Shown in pieces: positions 52,504 through 60,195 of a DNA stretch of 64,000 bases. Positions within the stretch are counted from its first letter, which is position 1. Every line of letters starts with the position of its first letter. Below the pieces are notes generated by a model, which was not told the DNA's origin, ran no database searches, and worked only from the letters and a program-made list of their open reading frames with translations. The translations under genes were made by a program, and so were the position numbers. Source of the DNA: Acetobacteraceae bacterium (GTDB lineage Bacteria; Pseudomonadota; Alphaproteobacteria; Acetobacterales; Acetobacteraceae); NCBI GenBank assembly GCA_030041375.1, contig JASHOA010000051.1, positions 89,835-153,834 of the forward strand. The letters are read 5' to 3'.

Positions 52504-53222
52504 CCACGTTCGATCCCGCGCGCCGCAAATTGCTGGGGCGGGCGCTTGCCTTCGGCGCGTTGACGATGCTGACCGGCTGCAACTTCGACGACCTTCAGCA
52601 CCCCGACCTTGCCGACAAGTTCCTGCGACTGATGTCCGGGTGGAACAACGAGGTGCAGGCCGCCCTGTTCAACCCGCACACGCTCGCGCCAACCTTCAAA
52701 GCCTCAGAGATTACCCGGCCGCCGCGGTTCAACGCCTTCTACGACATCACCCGCGCTCCGCAGGTCGATCTCGCGAAGTGGCGCCTCGAGCTTGGGGGGC
52801 TGATCGGAGACAAGCGAGCCTGGCGCATCGACCAGCTCCGCGCGTTGCCGCAGGAGAGCCAGATCACCCGCCTGATCTGCGTCGAGGGGTGGCGGGTGAT
52901 CGGCCAGTGGAGCGGCGTTCCGTTACGCCATTTCCTGCGCGCTGTGGGTGCCGACACGCGCGCCCGCTACGTCGCCTTCAAATGCGCCGACGGCTATTAC
53001 ACCAGCATCGACATGGAGTCGGCACTTCATCCGCAGACGATCCTGGCACTCGATTTCCTTGGGGCTCCGCTCACGGCGCCGTTCGGGGCGCCGGTCAGGC
53101 TGCGCGTTCCGACCAAGCTCGGCTTCAAGAACCCGAAATCCATCATGGCGATGGAAGTCACCAATCGTTGGACCGGAGGATACTGGGAAAAGCAAGGCTA
53201 CAACTGGTTCAGCGGGTCATGA
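52500..53222 (+). CDS. MsrP/YedY-like molybdopterin oxidoreductase, predicted Tat lipoprotein
   Basis: 240-residue sulfite-oxidase-fold protein. N-terminus DPARRKLLGRALAFGALTMLTGC combines a twin-arginine with a lipobox (LTGC), predicting folded export and lipid anchoring. The molybdenum-ligand Cys127 is in RLICVEGWRVIGQWSGVPL; later FKCADGYYTSIDME and GYWEKQGYNW match the family. MsrP reduces protein methionine sulfoxides in the periplasm of enterics, but similar proteins have other or unknown substrates. Coupled to the cytochrome b gene; context after msrB-msrA supports sulfoxide repair. Confidence 0.83.
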   Translation: MTTFDPARRKLLGRALAFGALTMLTGCNFDDLQHPDLADKFLRLMSGWNNEVQAALFNPHTLAPTFKASEITRPPRFNAFYDITRAPQVDLAKWRLELGGLIGDKRAWRIDQLRALPQESQITRLICVEGWRVIGQWSGVPLRHFLRAVGADTRARYVAFKCADGYYTSIDMESALHPQTILALDFLGAPLTAPFGAPVRLRVPTKLGFKNPKSIMAMEVTNRWTGGYWEKQGYNWFSGS

Positions 53223-53259
53223 ACAGGCACTCTTGGGCGGGCATTGCTCTCTTTGCGCC

Positions 53260-53308
53260 AGAGCGTGTTCAGCTTGACTGAACACGCTCTCTCTTGTCTG
53301 ATCGGGCG
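53260..53308. repeat. 49-bp hairpin repeat, copy 2
   Basis: AGAGCGTGTTCAG-CTTGA-CTGAACACGCTCT, then CTCTTGTCTGATCGGGCG. Stem identical to copy 1 at 30325; loop differs. It lies 38 bases after the MsrP-like stop in the 283-bp gap before the second NrsF gene. Could terminate the msr operon, but there is no T-run. Confidence 0.8.
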
Positions 53309-53322
53309 GATCCACGTGCCTG

Positions 53323-53347
53323 ACTGGAATCGCCCGGCGATTCCAGT
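53323..53347. terminator. Perfect 11-bp-arm hairpin after msr operon
   Basis: ACTGGAATCGC-CCG-GCGATTCCAGT, followed by TCTGCT on the plus strand. Placed 15 bases past the 49-bp repeat and about 100 past the MsrP-like stop; with that repeat it makes a tandem pair of stems separating the msr genes from the second nrsF. Rho-independent action is uncertain for lack of a real U-run. Confidence 0.4.
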
Positions 53348-53505
53348 TCTGCTATCCGCCGAACCAGGGGACTTGGGTCGTTCTTCCGCAAATGACGCCG
53401 CGTTGCTCGCGGGCTGGCGGTGCTCGCTGCTTAGAGATGTGACCTGTCTCGGCAAAAGCCTCGCCGGCGTCGTGCAACGACTTTCGTTCGCCCGGGGCCA
53501 GGCCG

Positions 53506-54147
53506 ATGGCGCATGAATCTTTGGTCGATCAGCTCACGGCGAGGCTGAGGCCCATACGCCGGAGGCGGGCCTGGATCGATCTCGTCGTGATGGCGTCGAT
53601 ATGCGCGCTGGAGGTCATCGTCTTCTTCATGGCGGGGGCTGCGCGACCGGACATGCCCATGATGATGCAGCAGCCGACCTTTTGGTGGCGACTTGGGAGT
53701 CTCGGACTGATTGCCGGCATCAGCGGTATCCTGGCAATCCTTTCCCTCAGCCCGACATATTCACCGCGCCGTGACCTTCGTTGGGTTTTCGTGGTGGTCG
53801 CGGTTTGCCTCGCCGCCGGTCTCTGCATCAACAGCGGCCCGGACGAGATGCTGAGCATTGCTCACAGGATCGACTGGACCGATGGCATCCGGTGTGCGGG
53901 CAAGATGATCGCTCTGTCGGTCCCTCCCGTGCTGGGGCTTGGCGTGCTGATGCGTCGCGGGGCGCCGACCGACAGGACCGGCACGGCACTGCTTGTCGGG
54001 ATCGCCGCTGCCGCCTGGGGCGCCTTCGTCTTTGTCTTTGCCTGCCCCTTCAATGATCCGTTGTACATCGCCGTCTGGTACAGCGTCGGCTGTGGTGCCG
54101 TCACCCTGGTCTCTCGCGCTTCACTGCCGCATCTCGCCCGGTGGTAG
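53506..54147 (+). CDS. Second NrsF-type anti-sigma protein (no adjacent sigma gene)
   Basis: 213-residue paralogue of the NrsF at 48467, same length and topology, with Cys130 (DGIRCAGK), Cys180 (FACPFNDPLY) and Cys196 conserved and additional cysteines at 33, 101 and 107. RRGAPTDRTGTALL and the WGAFVFVFACPF segment are nearly identical between the two. No sigma gene accompanies it; it is separated from the msr operon by two hairpins and has its own spacing of 283 bp. May bind the same ECF sigma as a second sensor. 3' end overlaps the convergent pyrF by 47 bp. Confidence 0.87.
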   Translation: MAHESLVDQLTARLRPIRRRRAWIDLVVMASICALEVIVFFMAGAARPDMPMMMQQPTFWWRLGSLGLIAGISGILAILSLSPTYSPRRDLRWVFVVVAVCLAAGLCINSGPDEMLSIAHRIDWTDGIRCAGKMIALSVPPVLGLGVLMRRGAPTDRTGTALLVGIAAAAWGAFVFVFACPFNDPLYIAVWYSVGCGAVTLVSRASLPHLARW

Positions 54148-54880
54148 AGTGAGCACCATTCCGCCGCTTTTCTTCCGCTGCGCACATTTCGGCGATGATG
54201 CTCTCTGCAGCGGTGGCCGGGTCGGGAGCACCGATGATCGGCCGGCCGACGATCAGATAGTCAGCGCCGTTCATGATCGCTTCGGCTGGAGTAGCCGCCC
54301 GCTTGTGGTCATCAACGCCGCGGCCGGCGGGCCGGATGCCGGGCGTGGCGACGAGCAGGCCGGGACTGCGAAACCTCTGGCGAATGGCATCCGGGCGATC
54401 AAGCGGCGAGGCAATGATGCCGTCGCACCCGCAATCGATGGCACTGCGTACTCTGAGGTCGATGAGTTCCTGCACCGTCCGCGCGTAACCCATTTCCTTG
54501 AGGGCCGCGTCGTCGAGACTGGTCAGAACTGTGACGGCGAGAATCTTGAGATCATCCGAGTTGCCCTTCCCCATGACCGCCGCCCGCATGATCTCCGCAT
54601 CGCCGTGGACGGTAACGAATCTCACTCCTCTCTCCCTTGCCCGTTCGACACCGCGCTTCACCGTCTCGCCGATGTCGTACATCTTGCAGTCGAGGAAGAT
54701 CTTCTTCTGCGCCCTGACCAGGCCATCGACCAGGCGTTCGATCCCCTCCGCAAGCAGCAGCCAAAGCCCGATCTTGAAGAATGAGGTCGTGCCATCGAGC
54801 TTGCTGACGAGTTCCTCCGCCTGCCGCACGGTCGGCACGTCGAGGGCAACGATCAGGCGCTCCGCAACTCCATCCGGCAT
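54101..54880 (-). CDS. pyrF: Orotidine-5'-phosphate decarboxylase
   Basis: 259-residue TIM-barrel enzyme converting OMP to UMP. N-terminal ERLIVALDVPT; catalytic charge network in FLDCKMYDIGETV (Asp64, Lys66, Asp69); phosphate loop LLVATPGIRPAG and YLIVGRPIIGAPDPATAA. A C-terminal tail of about 25 residues beyond the fold overlaps the second nrsF gene. Start ATG 54880 (MPDGVAERLIVALD). Single gene between nrsF and the fused oxidoreductase. Confidence 0.93.
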   Translation of the reverse strand: MPDGVAERLIVALDVPTVRQAEELVSKLDGTTSFFKIGLWLLLAEGIERLVDGLVRAQKKIFLDCKMYDIGETVKRGVERARERGVRFVTVHGDAEIMRAAVMGKGNSDDLKILAVTVLTSLDDAALKEMGYARTVQELIDLRVRSAIDCGCDGIIASPLDRPDAIRQRFRSPGLLVATPGIRPAGRGVDDHKRAATPAEAIMNGADYLIVGRPIIGAPDPATAAESIIAEMCAAEEKRRNGAHSTTGRDAAVKRERPG

Positions 54881-54945
54881 GCGTGTCTCCTTTGGTGCTG
54901 GTCGCGCGGGAAAGGGGCAACGGCCAGCGGCTCCATCACGGTTGC

Positions 54946-57840
54946 TCAGACGCGCGCCGCAAGGCGGTCGAGCGTGAAGGCAGGCGCTACCGGGCGGCCG
55001 GTGCGGATTGCATCCGCCGTCAGCCGGCCGAGGATTGGGCCGAGCGAGTAGGCATTGGCGGCCAGCGCGTTGAAAAAACCCGGGTGGCCTGGCGCTTCAC
55101 CAAGAATGGGGGCGGCATCGATCTCGGGCGCCATGCCGGTCCAGGCGCGAACGGCCCGGAGGCCGGCAAGCAACGGCAGCGCACGGCATGCCACGGCAAA
55201 GTTGGCCTCGAGGTTGCGCCGGAGGTTGCGCGTCGCACCCGTTTCAGGGTCGTAATCTCCGAACCAGCCACCGCCGACCAGGATGCCACCGCTTGCCTGC
55301 TGCTTGAGCGAGAGATGCCGCTTCGCCATCAGCACGAGGTGACCGAGCAGCGGTGGGGCGGGAGTGGTCACGATCACCTGCTGGACAGTGCCGGTGACAG
55401 GAACTTCGAGGCCGACCAATGCGCCGATCGCCCGCCCGTAAGGCCCGGCGGCATTCACCACTCTGCCGGCACGGATCGGGCCCAGCGTCGATGGGGCAAG
55501 CCACGCGTTGCCATCGCGAGAGAGAACCTGCACTTCGGCCGCCGGCAAAAGCCGCGCACCCGCGGCTTCGGCAAGCCTCCGGAGTGCCGCGCTGCCGCGC
55601 AGCGGATCGCCATAGCCTTCCCCGGGGCAGAAATCCGCACCGAGCAGTCCCGGCGCGAGCGAAGGAGCGAGCGCGCGGAGTTCATTCGCTCCGATCAGCC
55701 GGCTTGCGATGCCGTAACGGTTCTCCATCGCGACCTTGGCCGCCAGCCAGCGCATGCCTCCCTCATCCTCGGCTACCATCAGCCCGCCGGCGGTCACGAT
55801 GCCGAGATTCTCGCCGGCCGCGGCGGCAATCTGCTCCCAGAGCGCGATGCTCTCCGGGCCAAGCGGGAGAGTGGCGGCGGCCGGGCCGCCGTCGGCGGGG
55901 CCAGACTCCGAAAAATCATAGGCCAGAAGCTGGATATGCAGGCTGCCGGCATTGGCGGTGCTGGCGGTCATTGCGAAGTCGTCGCGCTCCGCCACCAGCA
56001 CGTCGATTCCTTCGCACGCGAGGTAGAAGGCGGTGGCCAGCCCGACAATGCCGCCACCGATGACCAGCACATCGGCAGAGCGGAGCGTGCCATCCGAAGC
56101 CGCCGAGCGCGCGACAGTGTGGCGGACAGGCAATGTCGGGGCCGGGATATGCGCGGCCTCGAATTCCGGGCCATCGAACATCAGCGGCGCCATCGGCACC
56201 GGACGGGCGGGCGGGCGCGGCGCAGCGAACGAGAATGGTTCAGGCGGCCCGGGGCAAAGCCGGGCAATCGTCGCCGCGCAGAAGCGGCCCTGGCACGGCC
56301 CCATGCCCGCGCGCGTCGCCCGCTTGAGGGCGGCCAGGGAACGAAATCCCCGTGCCATCTCCGCGCACAGGCGCCCGGCGCTAACCTCCTCGCAGCGGCA
56401 GACGATCGTTGCGTCATCCAGCCGCCCGGAATCGAAGCGTGGCGGAGCAAACAGGCGCCACAGTGCCCGCTGGAACGAAGCGGCACGGGCGAGGCTGCGG
56501 CGCGCGGCGGCATCGTCACGGGCCGGGAAGCCTAGATCCCGTGCGGCGGCCAGGCCGGCCAGCCGCCCGCGCGCAAGCGCGATGCGCGCGCCGCCGAACG
56601 CCGCCCCGTCGCCTGCGGCAAAGACGGAGGGAAGGCTGGTCCGGCCCTCTTCGTCGGTCACGGTTGCCAGATGTCCGAGCCCCACATCGACGAAGCGATG
56701 CTCGGCGCCGAGCGCCCGGGCGAGCACCGTTTCCGGTTGAAATCCCGCATTGAGCGCAACGAGACCCACCTCGAGGCGGCGCTCGCCGGAAGGGGTCGTG
56801 ATCCGCACCGCTTCGGCGCGCTTCGTTCCTTCGATCGCGATGATTTCGCTGCCCCAGAACACCGCAACGCCAGCCCGTCTCAATTCCAGAAGCTGCGCGA
56901 TACCCTGCCTGATCAGCCCCGGCCCGGTGCGGGCGAGAGCGAAAAGCTCGGCAAGTTGGGCCCGGCCGGGGCGTGGAGCGGCCTCGACCACGCCGGCGAG
57001 TTTGACGCCGGAGGCAAGAAGCTCCGCCGCAAGCTGGAAATTGAGCGGGCCGTTGCCACCGATCAGCACCGGCTCAGCCGGGCATACGCGCTGCGCACGG
57101 GCCAGGGTCTGCAAGGCGCCGCTGGTGATGACGCCGGGCAAAGTCCAACCCGGCAGAGGCATCGGGCGTTCGTGCGCACCAGGTGCCAGAATCAGGCGGC
57201 GCGGACGGAAAACGACTTCCCGTTCGCCGACGAGGGCCGCGATTTCGTCCGTTGCAAAAGCACCCCAGGCGAAGGCGCCGCTTGCGATTGCCACACCTGT
57301 CGCCGCCGCGGCGGCGCGGAGCGAATCTCCCTCGCGGAACTGCGCATCCGGAGCACGGGTAACATGACTTGCAGCCAGCGGCTTGAAATATTGCCCGCCA
57401 GGCTTTTCCCGCTCGTCGAGCATAGTCACCCCTGCACCCGCTTGCCGGGCTGCAATGGCGGCCGAAAGACCGGCCGGGCCGGCGCCGATGACGAGAATGT
57501 CCGGGCACTCCTCTGCCGGCTCGGCTGCGGCCGGGGTTGTTGCAAGCGGCGCGAAATGTCCTGGGAATGCACTGCTCACTTCCATCCCGTCTCGGGCCGC
57601 GACAAGACAGGCGCGCTCTCCGGCCCTTCCGTCGATCGTGACAAGGCAGTCGAAGCAGGCGCCGATGCCGCAATGAAGCCCGCGCGGATTGCCCGAGCGC
57701 GTGCACCGGAACGCGAGATGGCCGGCCGCCGAGAGCGCGGCGCCGACGGTCTCGCCCTCCAGGGCAGAAATCTCCTGGCCATCGAAGCGGAAACTGATCG
57801 GGCGGCCAACCTCTTTGAAAGCTGGATGGCTGAGGCGCAT
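54946..57840 (-). CDS. Triple-fusion FAD/Fe-S amine oxidase (Hcn- or D-hydroxyproline-dehydrogenase-like)
   Basis: 964-residue protein joining parts usually made as three subunits. Residues 1-95: HcnA-like [2Fe-2S] domain (HCGIGACFDC, Cys78). 110-440: HcnB-like FAD oxidoreductase (ILVIGAGPAGLSAAIAA). About 478-530: BFD-like [2Fe-2S] (VCRCEEVS and GPCQGRFC). 588-964: DAO-type FAD oxidase (VLVIGGGIVGLATAFYLA, ending AANAYSLGPILGRL). The same parts form HCN synthase, opine oxidase and D-hydroxyproline dehydrogenase, all oxidising a C-N bond. The ATG at 57840 has a GAAGGA site a little far upstream. Divergent from a GNAT-ABC transporter operon that may import the substrate. Confidence 0.85.
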   Translation of the reverse strand: MRLSHPAFKEVGRPISFRFDGQEISALEGETVGAALSAAGHLAFRCTRSGNPRGLHCGIGACFDCLVTIDGRAGERACLVAARDGMEVSSAFPGHFAPLATTPAAAEPAEECPDILVIGAGPAGLSAAIAARQAGAGVTMLDEREKPGGQYFKPLAASHVTRAPDAQFREGDSLRAAAAATGVAIASGAFAWGAFATDEIAALVGEREVVFRPRRLILAPGAHERPMPLPGWTLPGVITSGALQTLARAQRVCPAEPVLIGGNGPLNFQLAAELLASGVKLAGVVEAAPRPGRAQLAELFALARTGPGLIRQGIAQLLELRRAGVAVFWGSEIIAIEGTKRAEAVRITTPSGERRLEVGLVALNAGFQPETVLARALGAEHRFVDVGLGHLATVTDEEGRTSLPSVFAAGDGAAFGGARIALARGRLAGLAAARDLGFPARDDAAARRSLARAASFQRALWRLFAPPRFDSGRLDDATIVCRCEEVSAGRLCAEMARGFRSLAALKRATRAGMGPCQGRFCAATIARLCPGPPEPFSFAAPRPPARPVPMAPLMFDGPEFEAAHIPAPTLPVRHTVARSAASDGTLRSADVLVIGGGIVGLATAFYLACEGIDVLVAERDDFAMTASTANAGSLHIQLLAYDFSESGPADGGPAAATLPLGPESIALWEQIAAAAGENLGIVTAGGLMVAEDEGGMRWLAAKVAMENRYGIASRLIGANELRALAPSLAPGLLGADFCPGEGYGDPLRGSAALRRLAEAAGARLLPAAEVQVLSRDGNAWLAPSTLGPIRAGRVVNAAGPYGRAIGALVGLEVPVTGTVQQVIVTTPAPPLLGHLVLMAKRHLSLKQQASGGILVGGGWFGDYDPETGATRNLRRNLEANFAVACRALPLLAGLRAVRAWTGMAPEIDAAPILGEAPGHPGFFNALAANAYSLGPILGRLTADAIRTGRPVAPAFTLDRLAARV

Positions 57841-57865
57841 CTGAAAGCTTCGTCCTTCCCCACTC

Positions 57866-57896
57866 GTGGCGCGCTGAACTTGGCAGAGTGGCGCGC
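57866..57896. promoter_or_regulatory. Two GTGGCGCGC direct repeats, 22 bp apart
   Basis: GTGGCGCGC at 57866-57874 and 57888-57896, about two helical turns apart, within 60 bases upstream of the fused oxidoreductase start and in the 159-bp gap shared with the divergent GNAT gene. Suggests side-by-side binding of one regulator. Could be chance in G+C-rich DNA. Confidence 0.3.
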
Positions 57897-57999
57897 AATG
57901 GCAACCGGCCCGTCCGCAGCCGCGGCGTGCCCCCGGGCTGGCCCAAGGCACGCGGCCGTCGGATGATGAGGGCGCCGGGAACGAGAGAGGCAGAGAAGA

Positions 58000-58698
58000 A
58001 TGGAAGTCGAAGGGCGCCCCCTGGGTTTCGCTGTTCCAGGCTGGACTTCGCGGCTGCGTCCGCCCGCAACGCCGATCGAGGGGCGCTATTGTCGGCTCGA
58101 GCGGCTGTCGGCGGAGCGGCATGCAGCAGAACTCTTCGCCGCCTCGGCGGGCGCGCCAGAGAACTGGATCTATCTGCCGCAGGACCCGCCGGCGGATTTC
58201 TCCGAATATCGGCAATGGATCGGGGCCGCCGCTCAACGCGATGATCCCTTCTTCCATGCCATCATCGCCCGTGACAGCGGCCTTGCGGTCGGTGTCGCGG
58301 CGCTGATGCGGATCGATCCGGCGAACGGCGTGATCGAGGTCGGCAGCATCCACTACGCACCCGCGCTCAAGCGCACCCGTGCCGGAACGGAGGCGATCTA
58401 TCTCCTGATGCGCCGCGTCTTCGACGAACTCGGCTATCGCCGCTTCGAGTGGAAATGCGACAGCCTGAACGCGCCATCGCGGCGCGCAGCGCTCCGCTAT
58501 GGGTTCACCTTCGAAGGAATCTTCCGCCAGGCGGTGGTGTACAAGGGCCGCAACCGCGATACCGCCTGGTTCTCGATCATCGACAAGGAATGGCCGCGCC
58601 TCCGCGGCGGTTTTCTCCGCTGGCTCGATCCGGCGAATTTCGACGCCAACGGCCGCCAGCACAAAACCCTCGCTGGCGCCTTGGCGGAAGATGGCTGA
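58000..58698 (+). CDS. GNAT family N-acetyltransferase
   Basis: 232-residue acetyl-CoA-dependent transferase of the RimJ/RimL group. RYCRLERLSAERHAAELF opens the fold; the acetyl-CoA loop is in LKRTRAGTEAIYLLMRRV; RRFEWKCDSLNAPSRRAAL and GFTFEGIFRQAVVYKGRNRD are typical of this group. ATG 58000 has a weak GAGAAGA site. Its stop overlaps the first ABC gene by 8 bp, so it belongs to the transporter operon; it may acetylate the imported amine or an analogue. Substrate unknown. Confidence 0.88.
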   Translation: MEVEGRPLGFAVPGWTSRLRPPATPIEGRYCRLERLSAERHAAELFAASAGAPENWIYLPQDPPADFSEYRQWIGAAAQRDDPFFHAIIARDSGLAVGVAALMRIDPANGVIEVGSIHYAPALKRTRAGTEAIYLLMRRVFDELGYRRFEWKCDSLNAPSRRAALRYGFTFEGIFRQAVVYKGRNRDTAWFSIIDKEWPRLRGGFLRWLDPANFDANGRQHKTLAGALAEDG

Positions 58699-59452
58699 AC
58701 CTTTGCTCTCGGTCCGCGCCCTGGCACGCCGCTTCTATGGCGTGCGGGCGCTGGCCGGGGCGGATTTCGATGTTGCCGCGGGCACCATCACCGCGCTCAT
58801 CGGACCGAATGGCGCTGGCAAGACAACGGCTTTTCAGTGCATCAGCGGTGTAGTTCCGCCCGAGGGCGGGCGCATCCTCTTCGCGGGCGCGGAGATCACC
58901 GGCTGGCCGGCCGAGCGTATCAGCCGTGCCGGCCTCGTGCGCACGTTCCAGGTCGCGCGCGGCATCCCACGCCTTTCGGTGCTCGAGAACCTGCTGCTCT
59001 ACGCGCCCGACCAGCCGGGCGAGCGGATTTGGGCTGCGCTCATCGGCGCCGGGCGGAAAGCGGAGCGGCGCGCCCGCGAGCGGGCAATCGCCATCGCCCG
59101 GCGCCTTGATCTTCTCTCGCTCGCCAACCAGCCCGCCGGCGCGCTTTCCGGCGGGCAGAAAAAGCTCCTCGAGATCGGCCGGGCGCTGATGGCCGAACCG
59201 CGCCTGGTGCTGCTCGATGAACCGATTGCGGGCGTCAACCCAGCCCTCGCCGAACGGATCGCGAGCCACCTGGAGAGCCTGAAAAATGAGGGGCTGACCT
59301 TCCTCGTCATCGAGCATCACATGGACATGATCGCGAGACTATGTGACCCGGTGATCGTGATGGCCGGCGGGCGAACGCTGATGATCGGCAGCTTCGCTGA
59401 GGTCGCGGCGGACAGCGCCGTGCAGGAGGCCTATCTCGGGAGGCCCAACTGA
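58691..59452 (+). CDS. Branched-chain-amino-acid-type ABC transporter ATPase (LivG-like)
   Basis: 253-residue ATPase. Walker A IGPNGAGKTTAF, Q-loop TFQVARGIP, signature LSGGQKKLLEIGRALM, Walker B LVLLDEP, switch His in VIEHHMD. The HAAT-family pattern (insertion between Q-loop and signature) fits LivG. It follows the GNAT gene with an 8-bp overlap and precedes the second ATPase with a 4-bp overlap if that starts at CTG. Transport of an amino acid or amide; actual solute unknown. Confidence 0.93.
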   Translation: MAEPLLSVRALARRFYGVRALAGADFDVAAGTITALIGPNGAGKTTAFQCISGVVPPEGGRILFAGAEITGWPAERISRAGLVRTFQVARGIPRLSVLENLLLYAPDQPGERIWAALIGAGRKAERRARERAIAIARRLDLLSLANQPAGALSGGQKKLLEIGRALMAEPRLVLLDEPIAGVNPALAERIASHLESLKNEGLTFLVIEHHMDMIARLCDPVIVMAGGRTLMIGSFAEVAADSAVQEAYLGRPN

Positions 59453-60156
59453 CGCTGCTCGCCGCGAAGGGAATGGTTTGCGGCTACGGCGCGACCGACG
59501 AGATCCTGCACGAGGCAGAGCTTGCGGTCGAGGCGGGGGAACTGATCGCGATCATCGGCCCGAACGGCGCTGGAAAGTCCACCCTGCTCAAAGCGATTGC
59601 CGGAATGCTGTGCTTGAAGCGGGGCACAATCCAATTCGATGGCCGCGCGATCGAGCGCACCTCGGCACGTGAACGGGCAAAGATGGGAATCGCCTTCGTG
59701 CCGCAGGAAGCCAACGTCTTCCCGAGGATGACGGTTTCGGAAAACCTCGAGATGGGGGGCTATCTCGAACCCAGGGAAACGCGCCGCAAGATGGCGGCAC
59801 TCACCGAGCGGTTTCCGTTGCTCGGCGAAAAGCGACGTGCCCAGGCCCGCACGCTCTCGGGCGGGCAGAGACAGGTACTGGCAATGGCAATGGCGCTGAT
59901 GGTTGCACCCCGATTGCTGCTGCTTGACGAGCCCTCGGCCGGTCTTGCTCCACGCGCCGCAGACGAACTCTTTGCCACGATCGGCGCCATCCATCGCGAG
60001 GGCACGACCATCGTGATGGTCGAGCAGAACGCTCTCGCCGCACTCGCGATCGCAGAGCGCGGCATCGTGCTGGTGGACGGACGAGCGGTGCGCAACGGGC
60101 CCGCGCGAGCAATGGCGGAGGATCTCGAAGTGCGCCGGCTGTTCCTCGGCGGTTGA
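59449..60156 (+). CDS. Branched-chain-amino-acid-type ABC transporter ATPase (LivF-like)
   Basis: 235-residue ATPase: Walker A IGPNGAGKSTLLKAI, Q-loop FVPQEANVFPRM, signature LSGGQRQVLAMAMALM, Walker B LLLLDEPS, switch His replaced by Gln in MVEQN as in LivF. The only early ATG (59473) would remove the first beta-strand and has its purine run touching the codon. CTG at 59449 gives LTLLAAKGMVCGYG, has GGGAGG five bases upstream and overlaps the previous stop (CTGA), so it is preferred. Second ATPase of the transporter. Confidence 0.9.
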   Translation: MTLLAAKGMVCGYGATDEILHEAELAVEAGELIAIIGPNGAGKSTLLKAIAGMLCLKRGTIQFDGRAIERTSARERAKMGIAFVPQEANVFPRMTVSENLEMGGYLEPRETRRKMAALTERFPLLGEKRRAQARTLSGGQRQVLAMAMALMVAPRLLLLDEPSAGLAPRAADELFATIGAIHREGTTIVMVEQNALAALAIAERGIVLVDGRAVRNGPARAMAEDLEVRRLFLGG

Positions 60157-60195
60157 AGGCGGCTATCCTGCCAAGGACGAAACGCGGAGGCCAGG

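Noticed and set aside
53244..53516. Possible 90-residue gene between the msr operon and the second nrsF
   Set aside because: It consists largely of the 49-bp repeat and the following hairpin, with no ribosome site.
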